Source: Hanstruepera marina
GTDB lineage: Bacteria > Bacteroidota > Bacteroidia > Flavobacteriales > Flavobacteriaceae
NCBI RefSeq assembly: GCF_019880635.1
Contig: NZ_JAINVX010000001.1
Coordinates: 806,001 to 870,000, forward strand
Direction: 5' to 3'
Length of the DNA stretch: 64,000 nucleotides
Under the pieces are notes generated by a model. It did no database searches, was not told the DNA's origin, and saw only the letters and a list, made by a program, of their open reading frames with translations. The position numbers and the translations under genes are program-made. Position 1 is the first letter of the stretch. The number at the start of each line of letters is the position of its first letter. Positions 34,212 through 42,940 of the stretch are shown piece by piece.

Positions 34212-35150
34212 TTAAAATAATTCTTTTGTCATTGTATAATGTGTACCAATATTTATTATCTCAAATGGTTCACCAATTATTTTATAACCCTTGTTTTTAT
34301 AGAAGCCTAATGCAATTTGGCGTGCATTAAGCCATAATCTAGAGCAATGTTTTAAAAGCATATCTTCACCAGCTTCAATTAGCAAATTTCCTAACCCTTT
34401 TTTTTGATAGGCTGTTAAAACAGCCATGCCGCGCAGCTGGTATTGTGTGGTTTCATGAAACAGTTTATTGTTATTTTTTATAAAGGATGCAACACCTACC
34501 AAATTATTTTTAAAAAAAAGGCCTAAATGAAATGTGGTTTCTTCATTGTCTAATTCGAAAGCACAATCCTCTATTGGTCTCCCTTTTCTTAAAATAGGAT
34601 GACGAACCGGATAGGTTTCTAAAGCTGTGATTTGTTTAATGATATAATATGGGTTGTTAATCTTATACAGTTTGGCCGGCATATTATCATAGGTACCTTT
34701 TTCAATAAAGGTTAATCCGCATTTTTCAATTACTCGATGAGAAGCTAAATTAGCTTCGTGTGCATGGGCAAAAATCTCTTTTAGTTTTAAGATATGAAAC
34801 CCATATTCAATGGTGAGTTTAGCGCTTTCTGTAGCATAACCCTTATTCCAATTTGATTTGTAAAACCTATAACCAACTTCAACTAGTTTGTCATCTGGAT
34901 GGTATTTTAAGCCACACCAACCTAAAAATGAATCATCTGCTTTTAAGCATACAGCCCAACGTCCCATACCAAATAATTTGTATTGGTTGTAATTTTTTAG
35001 AAATTCTGTCGCTTCCTCTAGTGTTTCAAAAGCTTTGTCGCCTGTGTATTGTATAACAGCATTATCAGAATTCATTGTGTAGAAATGTACAGCGTCATCT
35101 AGTATGAATTCCCTTAAATAAATACGATCGCTTTCAGCAATAATGTTCAT
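34212..35150 (-). CDS. Tandem double-GNAT acetyltransferase
   Basis: 312 residues, twice the usual GNAT length. Residues about 7-165 are a RimJ/RimL-type domain (RIYLREFILDDAVHFY; acetyl-CoA loop region YKSNWNKGYATESAKL; NLASHRVIEKCGLTFIEKG). Residues about 170-312 are a second GNAT domain (LRGMAVLTAYQKKGLGNLLIEAGE; LWLNARQIALGFYKNKGYKIIG). Both acetyl-CoA loops look intact, though the second (Q-K-K-G-L-G) is the better match. Substrates unknown. Five bases after pepE on the same strand. Confidence 0.85.
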   Translation of the reverse strand: MNIIAESDRIYLREFILDDAVHFYTMNSDNAVIQYTGDKAFETLEEATEFLKNYNQYKLFGMGRWAVCLKADDSFLGWCGLKYHPDDKLVEVGYRFYKSNWNKGYATESAKLTIEYGFHILKLKEIFAHAHEANLASHRVIEKCGLTFIEKGTYDNMPAKLYKINNPYYIIKQITALETYPVRHPILRKGRPIEDCAFELDNEETTFHLGLFFKNNLVGVASFIKNNNKLFHETTQYQLRGMAVLTAYQKKGLGNLLIEAGEDMLLKHCSRLWLNARQIALGFYKNKGYKIIGEPFEIINIGTHYTMTKELF

Positions 35151-35155
35151 GTTGG

Positions 35156-35863
35156 TTATTTTAAGTCTGCAAAGTTATATCCAGATTCAACTTCGTATGG
35201 TGATTTGTTATGCTCAAAAACCCTAGCGGTATACTCGCCTTTTAAAATTAATTGATTGTTGTTAACGTCTATCCAACTGCCTTCTCTCAAGCCAACAACA
35301 GGTTGGGTGTTAAAACAATGAAACTCTTTTATACGGGTTTCGCGAGTTTCACCCATGTGCTTGCTATTTGGAATAGGGTCTAAATAATGTGGGTTGATAT
35401 TAAAAGGCACAAGTCCTAAAGTTTTAAAGCTTGGTGGAAGTACTATGGGCATATCATTGGTGGTGTTCATAGTAAGGCCACAAATGTTGCTGCCTGCACT
35501 GGTTCCTAAATAGGGCGTACCGTTATTAATGGATTCCTTTAGTTCAGATAATATACCGTTTTTATATAATTGGTTAACCAATACAAATGTGTTGCCACCA
35601 CCAACAAAAATGCCTTTAGCCTCTTTAACGGTATTTACCGGGTTATCAAATTCGTGAATGCCAGATATTTGCTTCCCTATTTTATTAAAAGCGTCACGTG
35701 CCTTTGATGTGTAATTATCATAAGATATACCATTGGGTCTGGCATAAGGAATAAACAGAATTTTATCTGTGTCTTTAAATAATTCTGATAAGCTAGTAAG
35801 TAAATAGTCTAAGTATGCACCGCCATATACAGTTGAAGTACTCGCAATTATTATTTTTTTCAT
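35156..35863 (-). CDS. pepE: Dipeptidase E (alpha-aspartyl dipeptidase, S51)
   Basis: 235 residues. Cleaves dipeptides with N-terminal aspartate. The S51 fold shows GIFVGGGNTFVLVNQL, the serine nucleophile in YLGTSAGSNICG and the downstream NINPHYLDP block, all characteristic of PepE. Cytoplasmic, no signal peptide. Upstream of the double-GNAT gene, probably one transcript. Confidence 0.9.
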   Translation of the reverse strand: MKKIIIASTSTVYGGAYLDYLLTSLSELFKDTDKILFIPYARPNGISYDNYTSKARDAFNKIGKQISGIHEFDNPVNTVKEAKGIFVGGGNTFVLVNQLYKNGILSELKESINNGTPYLGTSAGSNICGLTMNTTNDMPIVLPPSFKTLGLVPFNINPHYLDPIPNSKHMGETRETRIKEFHCFNTQPVVGLREGSWIDVNNNQLILKGEYTARVFEHNKSPYEVESGYNFADLK

Positions 35864-35975
35864 TTGCTCAATTTTCGTAAATTTAAGTAAACATTGGTTT
35901 TAACAAAAGTTTATGCTGTTTTTAGCTAGTATTTTGAAGCTGATGTATTTTCTTTATAAAACCAAACTTATCGCT

Positions 35976-36752
35976 ATGAAAAAATATTTGCTAACTCTTT
36001 CATTATTTGTTTTTTGCTTGTTTTTATCTGCACAAACTATTAAGCGTGTTGAGGTTAACGGTAAAATAATTGCAGAGAATGATGTGGAGGGTGTTACCAT
36101 TTTTAATGCGTCATCCAATAAAGGAACAGTAGCTGATGAGAATGGTGATTTTAAATTGGCAGTGGCTTTAAACGATGTTATAGAGGTTTCAGCTTTGCAA
36201 TATGTTTCCGTTGAAGTTTCCATAACTCAAGATGTTGTTGATTCTAAAATTTTACGATTGTTTTTAGTTGAAGAGCTTAATAAATTGAATGAGGTTATTT
36301 TATTGCCATCGCTTTTAACAGGTGAAATACATGTAGATATTGATAACGCTGAAGACCAACGCTATATTCAAATGCACTTTGGCGACTTGAGTGATATGGA
36401 GTTTGGTGAAGACCAATTCTCTGAAGTTAGAAATATTATTACTAGTGAAGGTGTGTATTATAATGGTGTTGATTTTGCACGAATTTTTGGGCTCAATAAA
36501 TTGTTTAGAAAAAAGGACAAAAAAATGGATTTACCAACTAGTACCACGGCAGAACTAGCTGAAAAATACTCCCAGGCTTTCATTGAAGGTAATTTTAATA
36601 TCCCTCATGAACGAGTTGATGAATTTATAATGTTTGTCAATGTAAAAGACTTTAACAACGACTTGTTAAAAGACGGTAATGAAATGCAGCTTATCCAATA
36701 TTTAAACGATCAGAGTAAGCTTTTTCTAAAATCAAATAATGGCAAGGAATAA
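35976..36752 (+). CDS. Exported carboxypeptidase-regulatory-like domain protein, paralogue 1
   Basis: 258 residues. A signal peptide (MKKYLLTLSLFVFCLFLSAQ) and a CarboxypepD_reg-like beta sandwich (VEVNGKIIAENDVEGVTIFNASSNKGT...LFLVEELNKLNEVIL) are followed by a C-terminal helical half ending DQSKLFLKSNNGKE. The frame opens at 35913, but a signal peptide at 35976 is the sound start. Same architecture as the next two genes, but it lacks their shared central motif. Overlaps the second copy by 14 bases. Function unknown. Confidence 0.82.
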   Translation: MKKYLLTLSLFVFCLFLSAQTIKRVEVNGKIIAENDVEGVTIFNASSNKGTVADENGDFKLAVALNDVIEVSALQYVSVEVSITQDVVDSKILRLFLVEELNKLNEVILLPSLLTGEIHVDIDNAEDQRYIQMHFGDLSDMEFGEDQFSEVRNIITSEGVYYNGVDFARIFGLNKLFRKKDKKMDLPTSTTAELAEKYSQAFIEGNFNIPHERVDEFIMFVNVKDFNNDLLKDGNEMQLIQYLNDQSKLFLKSNNGKE

Positions 36753-37500
36753 TCTCTTACTCATCTTTGCTTTAACTTTTGTGGTACAAACTGTCTTGTC
36801 CCAAGAAAAAGAACTTGTAGGGAAAGTGATTAGTCCGCTGGATGTTGAAAATGTTCATGTCATCAATAAAACGGCACAAAAGTTTACTATAACTAACATT
36901 TATGGTGAATTTAGAATTACAGCTTCTGTAAACGATACCCTTATTTTTTCATCCATTCAGCATAAACTATTGTCCGTTGTTGTAGATAAAGAAATAATTA
37001 AAGGAGAAATTCTAGAGGTGAGGCTTGAACAGCAAATTAATGCGCTGGATCAAGTTGTGGTAGGAAAAGTTCTGTCTGGCGATATATTGTCAGATATTGG
37101 CAATGTTGAAGGTGAACCGATGACCTCAAAAAAAGCAGGTATTCCTGGTTATCAAGGTCCGCCTAAAACACAAAGTGAACGTAGGTTGATAGAGGCCACT
37201 TCGGGAGGTGGCATTGTGCCGCTAAACCCTATCCTTAATGCAATTTCTGGTAGAACAAAAGAATTGAAGAATAGAATAAAGTTAGAGGAAAAAGAAGCCC
37301 TGATGTACGACATAAAAGTGCGTCTTTCTGAAAGCTTGTTCAAAATGAATCCTTTAGATGATAAGTATGTACTGGAATATTTTTACTTTGTTTCAGAGTC
37401 AGATGATTTTTTAAAACGATGTAAAAATGTTAATGATATTGAGGTTTTGGAATTTTTAAATGAGAGACTAAATGTGTACAAAAACAATCTCAAGAAATGA
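36739..37500 (+). CDS. Exported carboxypeptidase-regulatory-like domain protein, paralogue 2
   Basis: 253 residues. Signal peptide ending VVQTVLSQ, beta-sandwich domain (KVISPLDVENVHVINKTAQKFTITN), then the block LDQVVVGKVLSGDILSDIG and NVEGEPMTSKKAGIPGYQGP shared almost exactly with paralogue 3, then a helical C-terminus (MYDIKVRLSESLFKMNPLDD). The start overlaps the previous gene and the stop overlaps the next (ATGA), so the three are translationally coupled. Function unknown. Confidence 0.82.
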   Translation: MARNNLLLIFALTFVVQTVLSQEKELVGKVISPLDVENVHVINKTAQKFTITNIYGEFRITASVNDTLIFSSIQHKLLSVVVDKEIIKGEILEVRLEQQINALDQVVVGKVLSGDILSDIGNVEGEPMTSKKAGIPGYQGPPKTQSERRLIEATSGGGIVPLNPILNAISGRTKELKNRIKLEEKEALMYDIKVRLSESLFKMNPLDDKYVLEYFYFVSESDDFLKRCKNVNDIEVLEFLNERLNVYKNNLKK

Positions 37501-38312
37501 AAACGGGGTTTTTAGCATTGATTGTATTCTCATTATTTTTCTTTTGTCTTCCTAGTCAGGAAATTATGTCTCAAACCATTGAAATTAAAGGTGAAATTAT
37601 ATCTGATTTAGATAATGAAAACGTACATGTTATTAATAAAACCTTTAAAAAATATGCTATCACCAATAAAGAGGGGAGTTTCTATTTGCCAGTAAGGTTG
37701 AATGATACTTTAGTTTTTTCATCTGTACAGCATAGGCCATATATGGTTGTTATAAGTGAAGAGATTTACCACGAAGGAAATCTTCAAGTTGAATTAGAAG
37801 AACAAGTAAATACTTTAGACCAAGTAGTTGTTGGAAAAGTGTTGTCTGGCGATATATTATCAGAGATAGGCAATGTTGAAGGCGAACCCATGACCTCAAA
37901 AAAAGCAGGTATTTCTAGTTATCAAGGTCCGCCCAAAACCCAATCAGAAAGACGTTTGCAGGATGGAGCAGATTTGAATCCAAAATTAGGAGGTTCATTA
38001 GGAGGGTTGGGTGTATCGGTTCGAATAATTCCAATAATAAATGCTATAACCGGAAGAAGCAAACAATTAAAAGAACACGTAGTATTAGAAGAAAAAGAAA
38101 GACTAATGTATGACATAAAAGTACGTTTATCAGAAAGTTTATTTAAAATGAATACACTAGACGCTAAACATGTTATGGAATTTTTTTACTTTGTTTCTGA
38201 AGAAGCCGATTTTTTATTGCGTTGTAAAAATCAATCTGACATGTTGGTTCTTGAATATTTAAAAGAAAAATTAGTTGTGTTTAAGAATAATTTAAATACA
38301 ACAAAAAACTAA
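37497..38312 (+). CDS. Exported carboxypeptidase-regulatory-like domain protein, paralogue 3
   Basis: 271 residues. Hydrophobic N-terminus (MKTGFLALIVFSLFFFCLPSQ), the same beta-sandwich start (GEIISDLDNENVHVINKTFKK), the shared VVGKVLSGDILSEIGNVEGE and PMTSKKAGISSYQGPPKTQS block, a Gly-rich insert absent from paralogue 2 (NPKLGGSLGGLGVSVRI) and the same helical C-terminus (MYDIKVRLSESLFKMNTLDA). Paralogues 2 and 3 clearly arose by recent tandem duplication. Function unknown. Confidence 0.82.
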   Translation: MKTGFLALIVFSLFFFCLPSQEIMSQTIEIKGEIISDLDNENVHVINKTFKKYAITNKEGSFYLPVRLNDTLVFSSVQHRPYMVVISEEIYHEGNLQVELEEQVNTLDQVVVGKVLSGDILSEIGNVEGEPMTSKKAGISSYQGPPKTQSERRLQDGADLNPKLGGSLGGLGVSVRIIPIINAITGRSKQLKEHVVLEEKERLMYDIKVRLSESLFKMNTLDAKHVMEFFYFVSEEADFLLRCKNQSDMLVLEYLKEKLVVFKNNLNTTKN

Positions 38313-38318
38313 TCCGGC

Positions 38319-38348
38319 TTTGGAATACTTTTTGAATAATTACATTTG
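38319..38348 (+). promoter_or_regulatory. Promoter of the DUF6702 gene
   Basis: TTTG at 38319-38322, an 18-base spacer and TACATTTG at 38341-38348 give a complete Bacteroidota-type promoter, about 17 bases before the ATG at 38366. It may also drive the M1 peptidase gene downstream. Confidence 0.65.
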
Positions 38349-38365
38349 TACATATTTTAAACCTA

Positions 38366-38866
38366 ATGAAGCACATTTTAAAATTCCTGTTATTGGCAAT
38401 AATTCCACTTATGGCGTTTACAAGCGTTCATGAATATTATGTGAGTATTACCCAAATAGAATTTGTAAAAGAAAAAAAATCTGTTCAAATAATATCACGG
38501 ATTTTTATCGACGATTTTGAAAAATTGTTACGTGAGCGTTATGACTCAAATATTACGTTGGCCATTGAGGGCGAATCTTCTAAAGTGGATTTTTATACTG
38601 AACGATACTTGAAAGAAAAAGTTAAAATCAAGATTAATGGCAAAGAAGCGGTCATGACATTTATAGGTAAAGAGTATGAAGCTGACATTATGTATTGCTA
38701 TTTAGAAATCGAAAGTGTAAGTTCTATTCAATCCTTTGAAATTAGCAATCAAGTATTATTTGATCTTTACAGTGAACAACAAAACATTGTAAGAACAAAA
38801 ATTAACGGTAAGAACAAGAGCTTCATTCTTATTAAGGAAAATGATAAAGGTTTGTTAAACTTTTAA
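38366..38866 (+). CDS. DUF6702 family exported protein
   Basis: 166 residues. A short signal peptide (MKHILKFLLLAIIPLMAFTS) is followed by VHEYYVSITQIEFVKEKKSV and IISRIFIDDFEKLLRERYD, the signature I associate with DUF6702. Mostly beta strand, probably periplasmic. I recall this family beside M1 peptidases in flavobacteria, as here, which suggests but does not show a shared role. Well-formed promoter at 38319. Confidence 0.85.
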   Translation: MKHILKFLLLAIIPLMAFTSVHEYYVSITQIEFVKEKKSVQIISRIFIDDFEKLLRERYDSNITLAIEGESSKVDFYTERYLKEKVKIKINGKEAVMTFIGKEYEADIMYCYLEIESVSSIQSFEISNQVLFDLYSEQQNIVRTKINGKNKSFILIKENDKGLLNF

Positions 38867-38932
38867 CAAACCTAAAAAGTAGCTTAAAAAATCGTTAATT
38901 TTCGCTTCAATTTTTAGTAACCAATTTTAACG

Positions 38933-41239
38933 ATGAAACATTTAAAGTATATTTTCTTATCTGTTCTGTTTGTTTCTGTAGGTGTATTCGCCCAAGAGGA
39001 AGAAAAACCAGAACGCAAACCAGGTCATACTAATAACAACAAGTTTAAACAATTGTATGACGAGTTTTCAAGTCCAAATATGTATAGAGCAGCATCTGGT
39101 GCTCCTGGTCCTGCTTATTATCAGCAGCAAGCCGACTATAAAATGGATCTTGTTTTAGATGATGACAAAGCCAGAATTTCCGGTTTCGAGACTATTACCT
39201 ATCACAACAATTCTCCAGACCCTTTAAGTTACTTATGGGTACAGTTAGACCAAAATATGCGTGCTAAAGACTCACAATCGCCTTTAATTCAAGGTAGCGG
39301 AGTTGCTCCTGCACAACAAGTAGGTTCGTTTACATCAGCTTATATGACAGAAGGATTTGATGGTGGATTCAAAATAGAAGAAGTTAAGGATGCAGCAGGA
39401 AAAGATTTACCGCACATGATAAATCGCACCATGATGCGTATTGAATTGCCAAAGCCTTTAATGACAGGAGAAAAGTTTTCGTTCTCAATTAAATGGTGGT
39501 ACAACATTAACGATTATGTTAACATGGGAGGCCGTTCAGGTTATGAATATTTTCCAGAAGATGGTAATAGAAATTATATTATTGCACAATTTTACCCTAG
39601 AATGGCTGTCTATAGTGATGTAGAAGGTTGGCAAAATTCACAATTCTGGGGACGTGATGAATTTGCTTTGCCATTCGGAAATTTTGAAGTCAATATCACA
39701 GTGCCTTCAGATCATATTTTAGATGCAACTGGAAAGCTAACTAATCGTAAGGAAGTTTTCAGTAAAGAAATGATGAAACGCTTTGAGCAGGCAAAAAAAT
39801 CATACGATAAGCCTGTAATGATTGTCACTCAAGAAGAAGCAGAAGCAGCAGAAAAAGGTCGTGCTACAGATACAAAAACTTGGAAGTTTTATGCTGAAAA
39901 TGTTCGTGACTTTGGTTTTGCTTCGTCAAGAAAATACATCTGGGATATGATGGCTGTTAAAATTGGAGGTAAAGATGTTATGGCTGTTTCCATGTATCCT
40001 AAAGAAGGAAACCCGTTATGGGAAGAATGGTCAACTTATGCCGTAGCAAGTACTTTAAAGTCTTATTCTCGAATGACATTCGATTATCCATATCATAAAG
40101 CCATATCTGTTCATGCCAAAAATCAAGGTATGGAGTATCCAATGATTTGTTTTAACTACGGTCGTCCAGACAAAGATGGTAACTATAGTGATAGAACTAA
40201 ATACGGTATGATTAGCGTTATTATTCATGAAGTTGGGCATAACTTTTTCCCAATGATTGTGAATAGTGATGAGCGTCAATGGACATGGATGGACGAAGGT
40301 TTAAATACGTTTGTTCAATATGTAGCCGAGCAAGATTTTGGTGAGTGGTATCCTGCCGCTTTAAGCGAAGGTCATGATAATTATCCATCAAGAAGAGGAC
40401 CTGCAGCTAATATTGTGCCTTACATGGGTGGTGACCAGGATTTTATTGCGCCAATTATGACCAAAGGTTTAAATACCTATCAATTTGGTAATAATGCTTA
40501 TGGTAAACCAGGAACAGCTCTTAATATTTTAAGAGAAACTGTTATGGGACGTGAATTATTTGACTACGCCTTTAAAGAGTATGCAAATCGTTGGATGTTT
40601 AAACACCCAACTCCTGAAGATTTCTTTAGAACAATGGAAGATGCTTCAGCATTCGATTTAGATTGGTACTGGAGAGGGTGGTTCTATACTACCGACTATG
40701 TAGATATGGGTGTAAAAGAGGTTAAAAAATATTACGTTTCTGGTGAGCCTAATGAGTATGTTAAGAACATTGTTAAGCAGCGAGGCATGAAAATGAGCGA
40801 CCTGCCACCTTTGGTTTATATGGTTGAAGAAGGGAGTGAAGAATACAATGAAAGCTTAAAGAATGGTACTTTACTAGAAAATTCACCGACACTTAAAGAG
40901 TATATTATGGATAATTTCTCTGAAGAAGAACGTGCTAAAATTAAAGAGCCAAAATATTTCTACAGTATTACATTTGAAAAACCTGGCGGATTGGTAATGC
41001 CTATTATTGTTGAGTATACCTATGCAGACGGTACTTCTAAAACCGAAAAGTATCCAGCGCAAATTTGGAGATTAAACGATAATGAAGTTAGTAAAGCAGT
41101 GGCTTCAGATAAGGAAATTGTAAAAATTACAGTTGACCCTAATTTAGAAACGGCTGATGTTGATACATCAAACAACTCATGGCCAAAAGAAATTAAGCAA
41201 TCTAAATTTGATGAGTTTAAAAATGAAGTAAAAAATTAA
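38933..41239 (+). CDS. Exported M1 family metallopeptidase (aminopeptidase-like)
   Basis: 768 residues. Signal peptide MKHLKYIFLSVLFVSVGVFAQ, an N-terminal beta domain (YKMDLVLDDDKARISGFETITYHN), then the zinc site HEVGHNFFPMIV with the third ligand Glu 18-19 residues later in WTWMDEGLNTFVQYV. The zinc ligands and catalytic Glu are present. It lacks the canonical GAMEN exopeptidase motif; the equivalent region reads QGMEYPMICF, so strict aminopeptidase activity is uncertain. Likely periplasmic or outer-membrane associated. Followed by a perfect-palindrome terminator. Confidence 0.9.
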   Translation: MKHLKYIFLSVLFVSVGVFAQEEEKPERKPGHTNNNKFKQLYDEFSSPNMYRAASGAPGPAYYQQQADYKMDLVLDDDKARISGFETITYHNNSPDPLSYLWVQLDQNMRAKDSQSPLIQGSGVAPAQQVGSFTSAYMTEGFDGGFKIEEVKDAAGKDLPHMINRTMMRIELPKPLMTGEKFSFSIKWWYNINDYVNMGGRSGYEYFPEDGNRNYIIAQFYPRMAVYSDVEGWQNSQFWGRDEFALPFGNFEVNITVPSDHILDATGKLTNRKEVFSKEMMKRFEQAKKSYDKPVMIVTQEEAEAAEKGRATDTKTWKFYAENVRDFGFASSRKYIWDMMAVKIGGKDVMAVSMYPKEGNPLWEEWSTYAVASTLKSYSRMTFDYPYHKAISVHAKNQGMEYPMICFNYGRPDKDGNYSDRTKYGMISVIIHEVGHNFFPMIVNSDERQWTWMDEGLNTFVQYVAEQDFGEWYPAALSEGHDNYPSRRGPAANIVPYMGGDQDFIAPIMTKGLNTYQFGNNAYGKPGTALNILRETVMGRELFDYAFKEYANRWMFKHPTPEDFFRTMEDASAFDLDWYWRGWFYTTDYVDMGVKEVKKYYVSGEPNEYVKNIVKQRGMKMSDLPPLVYMVEEGSEEYNESLKNGTLLENSPTLKEYIMDNFSEEERAKIKEPKYFYSITFEKPGGLVMPIIVEYTYADGTSKTEKYPAQIWRLNDNEVSKAVASDKEIVKITVDPNLETADVDTSNNSWPKEIKQSKFDEFKNEVKN

Positions 41240-41260
41240 ACATACTTATATAAATTATTA

Positions 41261-41287
41261 AGCCGACTAATATTAGTCGGCTTTTTT
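41261..41287 (+). terminator. Intrinsic terminator after the M1 peptidase gene
   Basis: A 22-base perfect palindrome (41261-41282, arms AGCCGACTAAT and its complement) followed by a T-run. It separates the peptidase gene from tatA. Confidence 0.9.
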
Positions 41288-41310
41288 TATTTTCAATGCC
41301 AACTACTTAC

Positions 41311-41318
41311 TATATTTG
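41311..41318 (+). promoter_or_regulatory. -7 box for tatA
   Basis: TATATTTG followed by TGG, 19 bases before the tatA ATG; a full TANNTTTG match. No clear -33 TTG upstream. Confidence 0.45.
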
Positions 41319-41336
41319 TGGTGTAAAAATTAAGCT

Positions 41337-41609
41337 ATGTTTTTATTTATAGGCACAACCGAAATCATGTTTATACTATTTATAGTGGTCATGGTATTTG
41401 GTGCAGATAAAATACCTGAAATTGCCCGTGGTTTGGGCAAGGGTATGCGTATGCTTAAAGATGCTTCTAACGATATTAAAACTGAAATTACTAAAAGTGC
41501 CGATGCTAACGGAATAGATACTGGTGTAGCAAAAGATGTTCAAGAAGAACTGAATAAAGTAAAGGACGATTTAGAAGATTTTACAGGTTCTGTTAGACGG
41601 AAGTTGTAA
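41337..41609 (+). CDS. tatA: Twin-arginine translocase subunit TatA/TatE
   Basis: 90 residues. One N-terminal membrane helix (TTEIMFILFIVVMVFGADKI), the FGADKIPEIARGLGKGMRM hinge and amphipathic helix, and a charged tail, the layout of TatA. It forms the Tat pore for folded proteins. tatC is not in the window. Followed four bases later by a convergent gene. Confidence 0.93.
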   Translation: MFLFIGTTEIMFILFIVVMVFGADKIPEIARGLGKGMRMLKDASNDIKTEITKSADANGIDTGVAKDVQEELNKVKDDLEDFTGSVRRKL

Positions 41610-41613
41610 GTTT

Positions 41614-42273
41614 TTAAAAAGTAAGTCGTTGAGTAGTTCTCCATACTGATTCCTTGCTGAATTCTCCAAAATAACTTATGTATTCTCCGCTTTTGGAAAT
41701 TACTACATAACTACTGCACGGATAATGATATTCAAAAAACAAACTTTCTATTATTCTATTTGGGTCTTTATAATAGTTAAGTATTCCATTGTATCTCTGT
41801 AAGCCATCATATGACTTGTATATATATATCGGCTCAATATTAGCAATTCGCTTAAGGCCTAAAGCTAGTTGGTCATGCCAATTTTTAATTTTAGCTTTAT
41901 TTGCTGTTCCGCCACTATTGCATCTGTCTTTTCCAGGATGATAAATTATTACAATAGGACTGGTAGAATCAATTTCTCTATTTATCAACTTTTCAAGGAT
42001 GTCTTCCAAATCGCTTCTTTTGGGGATTTTTCCTTTCTTTTCTCTAACAGTCAATTTTATATGATTGATAGAGTCGCCAGGAATATCTAAATATTTATTT
42101 GTTGAACGAATTTTATAAAATTTTTCTTCGCTAAGTTCAACATTCTTATGATTAAAATATCTAATATCACCTTGCTTTATTTTTGAGGAGGAGCACCCAG
42201 TATAGAGCACGATACAAATAAAAAAAAGAAGTAATTTGAATTTTGATAAGTTTAATCTAAAAAATGCTTTCAT
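41614..42273 (-). CDS. Hypothetical lipoprotein
   Basis: 219 residues. N-terminal basic region and a lipobox, LYTGCSSSK, with the cysteine near residue 27. The rest is a soluble domain without a motif I know; it has IVIIYHPGKDRCNSGGTANK and YIYKSYDGLQRY. Composition is as AT-rich as its neighbours and more lysine/serine-rich, as in many accessory lipoproteins. It lies 22 bases after the O-methyltransferase gene on the same strand but shows no functional tie to the kynurenine cluster. Confidence 0.7.
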   Translation of the reverse strand: MKAFFRLNLSKFKLLLFFICIVLYTGCSSSKIKQGDIRYFNHKNVELSEEKFYKIRSTNKYLDIPGDSINHIKLTVREKKGKIPKRSDLEDILEKLINREIDSTSPIVIIYHPGKDRCNSGGTANKAKIKNWHDQLALGLKRIANIEPIYIYKSYDGLQRYNGILNYYKDPNRIIESLFFEYHYPCSSYVVISKSGEYISYFGEFSKESVWRTTQRLTF

Positions 42274-42295
42274 TTATTGCGAAGTAAAGAGATAA

Positions 42296-42940
42296 TTATA
42301 TCATTCTGCTTATTGTCAGCCCATCGCGTATAGGCAATACAACCGTTTCAACTCTTGGGTCTTTCTTTAATAGTTTATTGTATTCAATCAATGCTGGTGT
42401 AGAGGTGTCCTCTTTTTTAAATTTAGTATCGAGAACTTTACCACTCCACAACACATTGTCAGACAAGATGATGCCGCCCGAATTAAGTTTGTCAATAATA
42501 AGTTTAAAGTATTTGGTATAGTTGTCTTTGTCGGCATCTATAAAAACCAAATCAAAGGTTGTGTTGAGTTTTGGAATAATCTCTAATGCGTTACCTAAAT
42601 GCTGATGGATTTGTTTTCCATAAGGCGATAAGTCAAAGTATTTACGTTGAAAATCATATAACTCTTCGTTAATATCTATAGTGTGCAATTCGCCTTTGGG
42701 CTGCATCCCTTCAGCTAAACACAATGCAGAGTAACCTGTATAAGTACCAATTTCTAAAATAGATTTTGGACTAACTAATTTAGACAGAATACTTAAAACC
42801 CGACCTTGATAGTGACCACTTAACATACGTGGCTGTAATATTTTTTGATAGGTTTCTCGAGTTAACTGTTGTAATAATTCTGGTTCGTTTTCAGAATGTT
42901 GTACTATATATTGATCTAAATCATCAGAAAGAAAATGCAT
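42296..42940 (-). CDS. Class I O-methyltransferase (catechol-type)
   Basis: 214 residues, standard for the cation-dependent O-methyltransferase family 3. SAM loop ILEIGTYTGYSALCLAEG; metal-binding acidic residues in LVFIDADKDNYTKYF and LSDNVLWSGKVLD. It methylates hydroxyls, usually of catechol-like compounds. Its ATG overlaps the stop of the ACMSD gene, so it is translationally coupled to the kynurenine cluster; an aromatic or hydroxyl-bearing intermediate of that route is a possible substrate, by inference. Confidence 0.88.
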   Translation of the reverse strand: MHFLSDDLDQYIVQHSENEPELLQQLTRETYQKILQPRMLSGHYQGRVLSILSKLVSPKSILEIGTYTGYSALCLAEGMQPKGELHTIDINEELYDFQRKYFDLSPYGKQIHQHLGNALEIIPKLNTTFDLVFIDADKDNYTKYFKLIIDKLNSGGIILSDNVLWSGKVLDTKFKKEDTSTPALIEYNKLLKKDPRVETVVLPIRDGLTISRMI

